This document shows, one piece after another, positions 47,501-56,000 of a DNA stretch of 64,000 nt. The first letter of the stretch is position 1. Each line of letters opens with the position of its first letter. This DNA comes from Paludibacteraceae bacterium (GTDB lineage: Bacteria > Bacteroidota > Bacteroidia > Bacteroidales > Paludibacteraceae): positions 558,001 through 622,000 of the forward strand of contig JAFTXV010000007.1 of the NCBI GenBank assembly GCA_017461505.1, in the 5' to 3' direction. The notes beneath the pieces were generated by a model. The model was not told the DNA's origin, did no database searches, and saw only the letters and a program-made list of their open reading frames with translations. The translations under genes and the position numbers were made by a program.

Positions 47501-47842
47501 TATGAAGAATTGGATACCGATGCACTATATACGGTGGAACTCACCCGATCTGATGGTGTGAAGATGCATACGTGTCCTTTCAGACCTACTACGCATACTG
47601 ATACCTATACATTCCCTACTTTGGCACAACCTATGCAAAATATACATATTCGTAGGGCAGCAGAGCAAGACTCGGTAGTAAGAGTGAATATCTATACAAT
47701 GCTGGGTCAATTGTATAGTACTACACCTATTTCGCAAGGCGCAGGAGATATCATAGCTCCCGCTATTTGTGGTAATTATGTGGTGGAATTGGTATATGAA
47801 AACAATGAAAATAAATCGCAACTCTTAATAGTTGCACAATAA
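44543..47842 (+). CDS. T9SS-secreted surface protein (paralogue of the next gene)
   Basis: A 1,099-residue secreted protein. Signal peptide MKYNKYILVLIGWLCASWAVAQ is followed by a jelly-roll domain (CGFEDSVELSQWTLN ... GACVDNIQIAL, to about 240) and a fibronectin III-like domain (about 250-340, RPTNMSATMQCEDSMVVLNW). A middle region shares motifs with the downstream gene (HCINYIDL, ASVRLGNWDNGSE, KDWTSIGLNL). It also contains a GCDSTCILNLTV repeat near 780 and a C-terminal T9SS sorting domain (about 1035-1099, VRVNIYTMLGQLYSTTPI ... VVELVYENNE). No enzyme motif is seen. It starts 16 bp after the OmpA-like gene. Confidence 0.8.
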   Translation: MKYNKYILVLIGWLCASWAVAQDISIPFFCGFEDSVELSQWTLNPKTSDAKDQWCVGTATHSGGRQSLYISNDSAQSAKHGVANNVILAYRTLKFPEKAAKYNISFDWKNMGGTDDRARLYVWIGPKVMLQSGFYIDKKGNSYGLLDVVSPNSSIISNRTLVEEKFNKLSDGTNTYSYLSNSKKWQNAFIKGDGSKPDVSLNLSKSTSKNEFIIAFIWINASHSTDPELLGACVDNIQIALAELKRPTNMSATMQCEDSMVVLNWETSLAFHDVEYRKTGSNDWRCMSDIPANAGLQQNFSFRLKQEGSYDFRVRGYNVSRMDTSAYATINNFIFWCPENHCINYIDLTGPNTECRHGEQSATSEWPDIPNDSLAVLDFGEEAMESRHTVNWIEDRYDPFTIGSKDFNGVPIAPLRTIPEGYLASVRLGNWDNGSERESITYSFVVDSMDQAILIMKYAILFEDPGHDDKQNLFNLEVLDPNDRVIDPTCGVVNFEFKDASEWNLAEEVSFNGSRKIDKLYWKDWTSIGLNLKHYHGKTLKVRVTVADCGQSGHASWAYFVMDCVSAKLETDNCGNASTISVNAPEGFDYTWTNSKDSILGHDRTLDAEAGREVYTCEACLKELNGCCFTLSTTLDPRYPVPAYTYEWMPADCKNKVQFRNKSHVMNKRDTSEVHTLESCEQIAWEFTRNGYTQTTPEDNPLITCAPEGDTIIVTLRAMIGGGMCDSVMQDTLYIPSILSQDSIINAQICEGETFIFAKQGYKQSGTYYDTHPNVAGCDSTCILNLTVHPNSEPTFVADTVCSLDLPYWFNGYSFVYPGVYTQNLKNQWTCDSVVTLSLQVVEKLELTVDQLPTLCADDEQLIIDYSVLHSTYDSLAVRFFSSEPQTAFYDQMIYDTAQNTIIYPYDETILPNHYRVQLEFYQHAACGNMVFDLEFDVQYRSSIIEQKWNDVLALLNSKYNGGYTFTAYQWYKDGAPIAGATQSYLYEELDTDALYTVELTRSDGVKMHTCPFRPTTHTDTYTFPTLAQPMQNIHIRRAAEQDSVVRVNIYTMLGQLYSTTPISQGAGDIIAPAICGNYVVELVYENNENKSQLLIVAQ

Positions 47843-47866
47843 TAATTGACAAATCATTTGAAGAAG

Positions 47867-50800
47867 ATGAAAAAATATCTATTATGCATGCTTTGCATGT
47901 GCTTTGTAGCACTGCAAATGACCGCGCAAGATTCGTATTTTATGTGTGACTTTGAGGACGAGGCACAGAATGCGAAATGGTCTTTGGTCAATGGTAGTTA
48001 TGGTGTGACGACTGCGAATAAATGGAATATAGGTTCTGCAGTGTCAAATGGAGGTGAGAAATCAATGTATATGTCCGTGGATAGTGGTCGAACAGTATCG
48101 TACTACAATCTGACTTCGTATATTATTACATATACTGATGTCCACTTGCATGCAGGTACCTATGACTTGTCCTTTGATTGGCGTGCAATGGGTAATATTA
48201 CTGAGAATTCGTTGGACGGATTGTATGTGTATTGGGGACCTGTGGTGAATGCGTTTGGAGATACTATCAAACTCAATAGCAATAACTCCAATGAATTGTC
48301 CAAAGAATTGCAGCAATACCTCGTAGAGGTGTCTCCTGGTGATACACTATTGAGAGGTAGTGCCACTTGGAAGAACTGTGTAACTACGGTTAAAACTTAT
48401 GGCGTACCCTATCGATTGGCATTTATATGGATGATATATGGATTGGACGTGGTAGATCCCGGTCCATCTATTGATAATATTATGATTTTGGATACCAAGA
48501 GTTGTCCTTCTCCTACTGCGCTTGATGTACGAACAGAGGGAGCGCGTATTGAATTGGATTGGGTGGGTAATGCCGATGCATACGAGGTGAAGTGCTACTC
48601 CTATACGAGTGACTCATGGATAATACAAACCGTATATGATACTACTAGTATTGCTTTCACCAATGTGCCAGAAGGGTTGTGTGATTTCTATGTGAGCGCT
48701 ATATGTGACGAAAAGGTAAAGAGTGTCCCAACAGTGAGGTCAGAGTATTTTGTATATTACCCAGTCAACCACTGTATTGATTACCTTACGTTAGATAGTA
48801 CAAACTGCTATATCGCCAATGAAAAGGTCGGCGATCGTGGCGTAGATAAACTGACTTGGACAAATTTTTTGGTTAATGATGGCTATGCTTCGAAAGCAAG
48901 TCGCCATACTATCCATTATGCTGCCAATGAGTATGATCCGCGTACTTGCAATGAGCTACGTACAGTACCAGAAGGAGAGTTAGCATCGGTTCGTCTGGGT
49001 AACTGGGATACTGGTTCTGAAGCAGAACGTGTGGAGTTTAAGTTCCATGTGGATGCTAAAGTAAACCCAGTACTCGTGCTCAAATATGCGGTAGTACTAG
49101 AGAAACCTAATCCCACTTGTTTGCCTAACCCCGGATTCTTGCTTCGCGTATTGGATGAACGTGGGCGATTGGTATCTGATTGTGCATCTGCTGATTTTGA
49201 TTTCCAAAAAGCTGCAGAGGCCGATTGGGAATTATGCGACCGCAACCCCGATACGGGTAACATCACCGAGATTCGCTGGAAGGATTGGACTACGGTAGGT
49301 GTTAACCTAGCAGATTTTGACGGACAAACCTTGACTATACAACTCACTACCTACGATTGTGGTGGTGGTGGACACTACGGATATGCGTATTTCACATTAG
49401 GATGCTCCGACGGTAAACTATCGGGTATGACTTGCGGCGTTGAGAATACACAGTTTGTGGCACCTGCGGGCTTCGTGTATCAATGGTATTTGCAGAATGA
49501 CCCAGATTCCATCGTGGGACACGAGCAAGTGTTGGAAGTCTTGCCTACTGACACCAATCACTACGTGGTGGATATGATGTTTGCTCAAGACTCATCCTGC
49601 TATTTCTCACTGGTGGCTTCGGCTCAGCCTTACCAACCATTTGCAGCTGCGAAAATGGATTATATGAGTGTGGATTGTCAGAATGTGGTGCAATTCACCA
49701 ATCTTAGTCATGTTATTGAAACGAACCAAATTACTGATTCTGTTACCCATACAACGAAAACAGTGGACTGGGTAGAGTGGGATTTTGGCGATGGCAAGCC
49801 CGTCTATGAAGAGAATCCAAGGCGTGTGTTTGATAGCCAAGGTGGACCTATCCAAGTCAAATTGATTGCCCACTTAGCTACTTGTGTAGATACCTTAGTG
49901 ATTACCGACACATTGCCAGCTATTGGTACCACAAGAGATACGTTGTCCATTCAGCAGTGTGTAGATGTACCTTATGTATATTCCTATACGGCTAGCGATA
50001 ATTCGCAAGTAGATACCACACTTACCGAAACGGGTATGTATGATTTCACACTGAAATCTAAGCTGACGGGCTGTGATAGCATCGTGACTATCAATTTGCT
50101 TGTATTGGATACCCTGTGGACCTATATAGACACGCTCATTATTAAAGGTGATACCCTGCAAGTGGGTAACCAACTATTCACGAAGACGGGAGAATATAAA
50201 ATTCCATTACAATCTGAGGCAGGTTGTGATAGCGTGGTAGTCCTGAATTTGACAGTACACGACTATTTAGTGATAGAAGCATTGCAAGAATATACTATCT
50301 GTCATGGTGAGTCTTCCTTCCTCTTTGGGTATGCAATCACTCAAGGTTATACCAAAGACTACTCGCTCACTTTTGCAAATGACCTATTTGCATCCGTTGA
50401 GGCAGGTACCTTGGAGTATAGTAATGCGATAGATATTGCTATCCCCGCGGATGCTATTCCAAATACCTACGATGGAGAAGTGTCGTTTATTGATACGATA
50501 GGTGGCAATGTAGTAGTGCCTTTCCAACTACATATTTTGTATAATCAAGATGTGGTGACACAACGTTGGAACGATGTGCTTGCAGTCAGAAATAGCGACT
50601 ATAATGGAGGTTTTGAATTTGACAAATACCAATGGTATAAGAAGGCAACTGGTGAAAGCGATTTTGCCCCACTTCAAGGCGATACTCTGTCGTATCTGTA
50701 CGAGCCATTGGATCCTACTTCTGCTTATGCGGTAGGACTGGTGCGTAAGGGTGAAACCGTAGAGATTCTCACATGTGAGATTTACCCAGAGGATTACTCA

Positions 50801-51037
50801 GAGGTATCTATTGTGCCTACCTTGGTTGAGAAGTCGCAACCGATGCAGATTGTGTCGCCTAATCATCAGTCAATGAATGGTGAGGCTCGTTGGATGATGT
50901 TTAGTGGTGCTACTATTGCTACTCAATCTCTGGTTGATGGTACGGGGTTGGTGGCACCTGCTACAAGTGGATTGTTCCTACTCATCCTTCAAGATCAATC
51001 AGGAGAACAAACGGTATTGACTATCCAAGTGCGTTAA
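47867..51037 (+). CDS. T9SS-secreted surface protein with PKD-like domain
   Basis: A 1,056-residue secreted protein. The ATG at 47867 is preferred over an upstream TTG because it gives the signal peptide MKKYLLCMLCMCFVALQMTAQ. It repeats the plan of its upstream neighbour: jelly-roll (CDFEDEAQNAKWSL ... SIDNIMILD), fibronectin III-like (IELDWVGNADAYEVKCYS), HCIDYLTLDS and ASVRLGNWDTGSE. A PKD-like segment (VEWDFGDGKPVYEENPR, about residue 640) and GCDSIVTINLLV/GCDSVVVLNLTV repeats follow. It ends in a weaker T9SS sorting-type domain (about 985-1056, SGLFLLILQDQSGEQTVLTI). The pair probably arose by tandem duplication. Confidence 0.8.
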   Translation: MKKYLLCMLCMCFVALQMTAQDSYFMCDFEDEAQNAKWSLVNGSYGVTTANKWNIGSAVSNGGEKSMYMSVDSGRTVSYYNLTSYIITYTDVHLHAGTYDLSFDWRAMGNITENSLDGLYVYWGPVVNAFGDTIKLNSNNSNELSKELQQYLVEVSPGDTLLRGSATWKNCVTTVKTYGVPYRLAFIWMIYGLDVVDPGPSIDNIMILDTKSCPSPTALDVRTEGARIELDWVGNADAYEVKCYSYTSDSWIIQTVYDTTSIAFTNVPEGLCDFYVSAICDEKVKSVPTVRSEYFVYYPVNHCIDYLTLDSTNCYIANEKVGDRGVDKLTWTNFLVNDGYASKASRHTIHYAANEYDPRTCNELRTVPEGELASVRLGNWDTGSEAERVEFKFHVDAKVNPVLVLKYAVVLEKPNPTCLPNPGFLLRVLDERGRLVSDCASADFDFQKAAEADWELCDRNPDTGNITEIRWKDWTTVGVNLADFDGQTLTIQLTTYDCGGGGHYGYAYFTLGCSDGKLSGMTCGVENTQFVAPAGFVYQWYLQNDPDSIVGHEQVLEVLPTDTNHYVVDMMFAQDSSCYFSLVASAQPYQPFAAAKMDYMSVDCQNVVQFTNLSHVIETNQITDSVTHTTKTVDWVEWDFGDGKPVYEENPRRVFDSQGGPIQVKLIAHLATCVDTLVITDTLPAIGTTRDTLSIQQCVDVPYVYSYTASDNSQVDTTLTETGMYDFTLKSKLTGCDSIVTINLLVLDTLWTYIDTLIIKGDTLQVGNQLFTKTGEYKIPLQSEAGCDSVVVLNLTVHDYLVIEALQEYTICHGESSFLFGYAITQGYTKDYSLTFANDLFASVEAGTLEYSNAIDIAIPADAIPNTYDGEVSFIDTIGGNVVVPFQLHILYNQDVVTQRWNDVLAVRNSDYNGGFEFDKYQWYKKATGESDFAPLQGDTLSYLYEPLDPTSAYAVGLVRKGETVEILTCEIYPEDYSEVSIVPTLVEKSQPMQIVSPNHQSMNGEARWMMFSGATIATQSLVDGTGLVAPATSGLFLLILQDQSGEQTVLTIQVR

Positions 51038-51066
51038 TCGTTGGCGCGCCTATCTCAGATTTATCG

Positions 51067-51103
51067 GCAGGCTGCTTAATGGCAGCCTGCTTTGTGTTAT
51101 TTT
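51067..51103 (+). terminator. Terminator of the surface operon
   Basis: The 9-bp stem GCAGGCTGC/GCAGCCTGC (51067-51090) is followed by TTTGTGTTATTTTAT. It belongs to a family of hairpins with the same GGCTGCC core and tail seen at 52571 and 58031. Confidence 0.82.
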
Positions 51104-51198
51104 ATGGAAAAAATGACAAAAACATATATGAAATTTATGGAAAAAATGACAAAAACATATGTGAATTTTATGGAAAAAGTGACAAAAGTTTGCATATG
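51102..51198. repeat. Three 33-bp direct repeats upstream of the ATPase gene
   Basis: Copies begin at 51102, 51135 and 51168 (exactly 33 bp apart) with core TTATGGAAAAAATGACAAAA. The third has one change in the core (AAAAAGTGAC). The third copy runs into the -33 element of the next promoter, which suggests an operator array. There are no unique spacers, so it is not a CRISPR. Confidence 0.85.
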
Positions 51199-51220
51199 TC
51201 AAAGATTTTCAGTACTTTTG
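51189..51220 (+). promoter_or_regulatory. Promoter of the AAA/DUF4143 ATPase gene
   Basis: TTTG (51189-51192), 20 bp, TACTTTTG (51213-51220). The ATG at 51237 lies only about 10 nt past the expected transcription start; a second ATG in frame is at 51243. Confidence 0.82.
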
Positions 51221-51236
51221 TGCCCAATTAAATATA

Positions 51237-52565
51237 ATGGATATGCTAGAACGTAAGTTTGCAAACTTCTTAGAGTCGTTTCTAAGTGAAAATCAGAATA
51301 AGATTTTGCTGGTTAATGGTGCAAGACAAATTGGTAAGTCATTTATTATTCGACACATCGGAAGCAAATTATTTCCTAATTTTATAGAGATTGATTTGCG
51401 TGCAGATAGTGAAAATGAGCAATTATTTTCTGATGTAAGTAGTGTGGATAGTTTTTATCTACAGTTGAGTGCATTTGCAGGTAATCGTTTGGGGAACAAA
51501 CAAGATACGCTAATCTTCTTAGATGAGATACAAGTTTATCCTCGTTTGCTTACCTTACTCAAGTTTCTTAATCAGGACGGCAGGTTTACCTATATCGCGA
51601 GTGGTTCGCAGCTTGGCGTGGCATTGTCGCAAACGCCATCTGTACCATTGGGTAGTGTATTGATTAAGCAAATGTATCCATTGGACTTGGAGGAGTTCTT
51701 CTGGGCTATGGGGGTTGGTAAGGAGGCGATTGATACGGCTCGATCTTACTTTCACAACCAGCAATCACTGCCAGAAAAGTTACATGATAGATACCTAAAC
51801 TTATTCAAAAGTTATTTATTGACAGGAGGTTTACCAGATGCCGTAAATCAATATGTCAAGGATAAAAATATTCAGCGAATGCGTGATATCCAATACGATA
51901 TACATACTCTCTATGGTATTGATGCTTCGCAATACGATCAGCAAAACAGACTGAAGATTCGTCGTGTATATGATCTAATACCATCTAATCTTGAAAATAA
52001 AAAGAAACGGGTCGTAGTGAAGAAAATTGAGAATAAAATGGGTAAGCAATTTTCAGACTACGAATATGAATTTGATTATTTGGTAGAATCTGGTATTGCA
52101 TTGCAGATAGATGCCATCAGTAATCCTCGTTTTCCACTATTGCAATCGGTCAAGAAAACTCTGCTAAAACTCTATTTGAATGATGTAGGCATATTGACCG
52201 CCTTGTTGTATCAAAACAACATCAATGCGGTTCTGAATGATGAACGAAGTATAAATCTTGGTACTGTATATGAAGCAGTAGTGGCACAAGAGTTGCATGC
52301 GCATGGTTTTGATTTGTATTACTATGATAATAAGCAACATGGTGAGGTTGATTTCTTGATAGATGATTATTCCACCTTATCTATAGTACCTTTAGAAATA
52401 AAATCAGGCAAAGATTACTACGTTCATAGTGCACTTAATCATTTTGTTTCTAACGAAGAATATGGTATTAATCATGGTATTGTCTTCTCAAACAGCCGTG
52501 AAGTTGAAAAAAAAGGCAAAATCACATATATGCCAATTTATTATATCATGTTTATAGAGCGTTAA
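51237..52565 (+). CDS. AAA-family ATPase with DUF4143 domain
   Basis: A 442-residue protein. The N-terminal P-loop domain has Walker A GARQIGKS (about 31-38) and Walker B DTLIFLDEIQ (about 88-97). Next come sensor-type IASGSQLGVAL and the motif YPLDLEEFFWAMG typical of this family. The C-terminal DUF4143 part contains LYLNDVGILTAL, GTVYEAVVAQEL and the nuclease-like GEVDFLIDDYSTLSIVPLEIKSGK (E-V-D-F ... E-I-K, as in PD-(D/E)XK folds). Biological role of the family is not established. Three 33-bp direct repeats abut its promoter, and a hairpin terminator follows at 52571. Confidence 0.88.
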   Translation: MDMLERKFANFLESFLSENQNKILLVNGARQIGKSFIIRHIGSKLFPNFIEIDLRADSENEQLFSDVSSVDSFYLQLSAFAGNRLGNKQDTLIFLDEIQVYPRLLTLLKFLNQDGRFTYIASGSQLGVALSQTPSVPLGSVLIKQMYPLDLEEFFWAMGVGKEAIDTARSYFHNQQSLPEKLHDRYLNLFKSYLLTGGLPDAVNQYVKDKNIQRMRDIQYDIHTLYGIDASQYDQQNRLKIRRVYDLIPSNLENKKKRVVVKKIENKMGKQFSDYEYEFDYLVESGIALQIDAISNPRFPLLQSVKKTLLKLYLNDVGILTALLYQNNINAVLNDERSINLGTVYEAVVAQELHAHGFDLYYYDNKQHGEVDFLIDDYSTLSIVPLEIKSGKDYYVHSALNHFVSNEEYGINHGIVFSNSREVEKKGKITYMPIYYIMFIER

Positions 52566-52570
52566 TACCC

Positions 52571-52605
52571 GAAGGCTGCCCAACGGCAGCCTTCGTTGTG
52601 TTATA
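52571..52605 (+). terminator. Terminator of the ATPase gene
   Basis: A 10-bp perfect stem GAAGGCTGCC/GGCAGCCTTC with loop CAAC is followed by GTTGTGTTAT. It is nearly identical to the hairpin after SusD. Confidence 0.8.
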
Positions 52606-52629
52606 GAGTCTATCGAACGGGGGGGATAG

Positions 52630-52647
52630 ATATGTTGTACAACATAT
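52630..52647. promoter_or_regulatory. 18-bp perfect palindrome upstream of the SusC promoter
   Basis: ATATGTTGTACAACATAT lies 26 bp upstream of the -33 element. A perfect palindrome of this size at this place is a candidate operator for a dimeric regulator of the SusC/SusD locus (inference). Confidence 0.6.
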
Positions 52648-52673
52648 ATCGTGCTTTTTTTAGAAAAATGTGC

Positions 52674-52703
52674 TTGTTATGTAAAAAAAAATAAGTAACT
52701 TTG
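52674..52703 (+). promoter_or_regulatory. Fixed promoter of the SusC/SusD locus
   Basis: TTG (52674-52676), 19 bp, TAACTTTG (52696-52703), directed rightward. It lies outside the invertible segment, about 37 bp left of its first inverted repeat. It therefore fires in both orientations but yields an intact SusC message only in the ON state. Confidence 0.8.
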
Positions 52704-52739
52704 TGCGCTTTTAGGAAGAGAGTGGGGCACGTACTATAG

Positions 52740-52756
52740 AATTGTACCGTTTGATG
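52740..52756 (+). repeat. Left inverted repeat of the SusC switch
   Basis: AATTGTACCGTTTGATG. Its reverse complement CATCAAACGGTACAATT matches the right arm in 16 of 17 bases, with 13 contiguous. Confidence 0.92.
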
Positions 52757-52925
52757 TGCCAGCTTCTGCAACGCTAGCGCCAACGAGAGGTTCACCATTA
52801 GCATCCACCACTTTACCTACAATAGCAATAGGTTCTGCCATAGCAGCGATGCTAACCAACGACATTGCAAATACTGCAAATGTCATGAGTAGGCTACGAA
52901 AGCCATTCTCTTTGTGTTTGTTCAT
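52740..52925 (-). CDS. SusC N-terminal fragment (signal peptide and start of regulatory domain), inverted
   Basis: Sixty-two codons from ATG at 52925 (an adjacent in-frame ATG at 52928 is also possible). Signal peptide: MNKHKENGFRSLLMTFAVFA followed by MSLVSIAAMA. It is followed by PIAIVGKVVDANGEPLVGAS, the first strands of the carboxypeptidase-regulatory-like domain that opens every SusC. The family always continues with a (G/D)TxxGTxTDxDGxF motif. Here the frame leaves the inverted repeat after TSNGTI and soon stops at 52734, so the piece is incomplete. The missing part is on the plus strand from 53015. In the present orientation no promoter pointing left was found to its right. Confidence 0.92.
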
Positions 52926-53014
52926 CATAACGTTTGTGTTTTGGTTAATAATGTGTGGGAATTTCACCCACGTTGTTTATATTGTTGTTGATTGTTTTGG
53001 GTCAATTTTGGTAG

Positions 53015-53031
53015 CATCAAACGGTACGATT
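53015..53031 (+). repeat. Right inverted repeat of the SusC switch
   Basis: CATCAAACGGTACGATT, the partner of the left arm; one mismatch (G for A at position 14). It encodes SNGTI within the regulatory domain. Confidence 0.92.
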
Positions 53032-56000
53032 ACTGATTTGGATGGTGCATTCGTGCTGACCGTAGAGAAGAACGTAACTCTCCTCGTATCCTACGTAGGT
53101 TACAAGGATCAAGAGGTTCGCGCTCACAAAGACATGGTTGTTATGCTCCGCGAGGACACTCAAGTGCTCGACGAGGTAGTAGCCATCGGTTATGGTACGC
53201 AAAAGAAGGCGAACCTGACAGGTGCGGTGACAACCGTAGATGTTTCTAAAACTTTGGAATCAAAAACCGAGTCTGATGTGGCAAAAGCATTGCAAGGTGC
53301 TGTGCCTGGTTTGACCATCACCAATGCAACGGGTGATTTGGATGCTGATCCTACCGTCGTTATCCGTGGTATCGGTACTTTGTCAAACAGCGGTACTTCT
53401 ACTCCTCTCTACGTAGTGGATGGTGTACCTATGGAGAACCTCAGTTATCTTAACCCTAATGACATTGAGTCTATTAGCGTATTGAAAGATGCTTCTTCTA
53501 CCGCTATCTATGGTACTCGTGCTGCTTTTGGTGTGGTATTGGTAACCACCAAGACTGCTAAGACGGCAGAGAAAGTGAGCGTTACTTATAACAACAACTT
53601 CGCTTGGAGTCGTGCTACTGCAACTCCTGATTACCCAACCGTATATGCTCAAGCTGTGGCTGCAACAGAAGCTAAGGGATATCTTGGTGAGCGTGCTGAA
53701 CTCTTTGGTATGTATTTGGATGATATGCCAGTTCCTGTTACAAATGATAAAGGTGAGGTAATTGGTTATGAGGACAGTTTCCAAGACAAAGCGGCAGCTT
53801 GGTTAGAAAGACATGGTGGCAAAGCTGGTTATCGCGAAATGGTGTATGGTGATGACTTTGATGAGTATGGATTCTATGCTGATTGGGATGTGGCAGGTAT
53901 CTTCTTCAACGATGCAACTCCTTCACAAAACCACAACCTCTCTGTATCGGGTAACTCAGGTAAGACCAACTACTATATGTCACTCGGCTATAACCACCAA
54001 CAAGGTATATTGAACTTCAATCCTGACAAGATGGATAAGTTCAACGCAACTGTTAACCTCTCTACCAAAGTTAACAACTGGTTGGAAGTAGGTGCTCGCT
54101 TCAACATGCAACACCGCAACTATCAATATCCAGAGAACCGTGTAGGTGGCTATTCTAACCTTTGGCGTTGGGGCTCATTCTTTGGTCCTTGGGGCTATTT
54201 TAAAGATCCTGAAGGTCAAGTGTATGATGGTTATACTTTCCTAGGTGGTTTGAAAGAAGCTGGCGACGCTTACAAAAAACGTATGAACTTGCGTGCTGGT
54301 GGTTTTATCAAGTTGAACCTTGCTAAAGGCTTAACCTTTAATGGTGATTATACCTTTACCTACCGAGCAGGTAAAGAGAAGGCTATCGGTATGCCTGCTA
54401 AATATCAAGTGGACACATGGTCTCTTAGCTTATTTACGGAAGATTGGTGGAATGGTGCGATAGCTCCATATCCAACAGATAGTTATATTACTCAAAAGAA
54501 CTCTCATTACTACAACCACGTAGCCAATATGTATTTCAACTACAATGGTTCTTGGAGTGGTCACAACCTCAATGTAATGGTAGGTGCGAATATCGACAAA
54601 GACGAGTACGAGTATCTGACTCTCACCCGCAACAACATGCAGAATGTGAATATGCCTGAGATGATTCTTACCTCTGCATATAAGAGCTATGATCAAGCGC
54701 ATTATCACAATGGTTCTGTGGGTATCTTCGGTCGTATCAATTACGATTATAAAGGCATCTATTTGTTAGAGTTCAGTGCTCGCGGTGATGCATCTAGCAA
54801 GTTCCCAAGCAACCAACAATGGGGCTTCTTCCCTTCAGGATCTGTAGGTTATCGTATCAGCGAGGAGCCATACTTCCAAGAAGCTAAGAACTATGTAAGC
54901 AACTTAAAGGTACGTGCTTCTTATGGTACTATTGGTAACCAAGAGATTGGTAGCAATATGTTCTTGGAGACAATGGATAAATATACCACTTCAGTAAACT
55001 GGATTGGTAGTGGCAATGTGTTGTATGACTATTTTGAACAACCTAAGATGGTATCTCCATACCTTACTTGGGAGACAATTGCTACGGCTAACGTGGGTAT
55101 TGACCTCGGTTTCTTCAACAACGACTTGAATATCAACTTCGACTGGTATCAACGCGATACAAAGGATATGTTGGCTCCAGGTAAAGAGTTGCCTACTGTA
55201 CTTGGTACTTCTGCTGCATTTGAGAATGCAGGTTCTCTCCGTACACGTGGTTGGGAGTTGAATATCGACTGGCGTCACGTATTCCACGAGGCAGGTGACT
55301 TGGCTGTACATGCTAATTTCAACTTGGCAGACTACAAAGCTACGATTACCAACTGGGATTCTAACAACCTTATCAATACCAACTACACTGGTAAAGAGTA
55401 TGGTGAAATCTGGGGCTTTGAGTATGACCGTTATTTCACTCCAGAGGATTTCAATGCAGATGGTACATATGCTGAAGGTATTGCAGATCAAACTCTACTT
55501 GCAGTTGATCCTAAATTTGCTTTTGGTCCTGGTGATATCAAGTTCGTTGACCAAGATGGTGACGGCGAGATCAATTGGGGTGAGGGTACAGTAGAGGATC
55601 ACGGTGACCTCATAAAGATTGGTAACACCACTCCTCGTTGGCAATACTCATTCCGTCTTGGCGCTGATTGGAAGGGCTTTGACTTCGACATCTTCTTCCA
55701 AGGCGTAGGTAAACGCGATATGTGGAGCACATCTGCCTTCGTGATGCCAATGATGCGTGCTGCCGATATTACTATTTATGCTAATCAAACGGATTATATT
55801 ACTAAGGAAGAAATCGAGGCGGGTAACATCCGTCAAGATGCTGACTATCCACGTATCTTCCCAGGTAATGAGGGTGCTACAGCTTCTTCTGCTATCATGG
55901 ACGCAGGTCGCAACAACTATGTGCCACAAGATAGATACCTCATCAATATGGCTTATCTCCGTCTGAAGAACTTGACCGTAGGTTACACCTTGCCACAAAA

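Larger units (their letters stand above)
52740..53031. other. Invertible DNA segment carrying the SusC start (OFF orientation)
   Basis: A 292-bp segment bounded by inverted repeats. It holds the SusC leader, start codon, signal peptide and the first 62 codons on the minus strand, pointing away from the rest of the gene. Inversion at the repeats would place them behind the fixed promoter and in frame with the SusC body. The codons at the join read GTSNGTI on the minus side and VASNGTI on the plus side; the rebuilt join GTSNGTITDLDGAF is the standard SusC sequence. No recombinase is encoded in the window, so it must act from elsewhere. Confidence 0.92.

Noticed and set aside
51102-51198. Three regularly spaced repeats as a CRISPR array
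   Set aside because: The repeats are directly adjacent with 33-bp period and no unique spacers, and no cas genes are near.
52756-53014. The plus-strand frame before the SusC body as the real SusC N-terminus
   Set aside because: It has no signal peptide at its start and no family resemblance; its antisense strand encodes a textbook SusC N-terminus that joins in frame after inversion. It is kept only as a speculative alternative leader.
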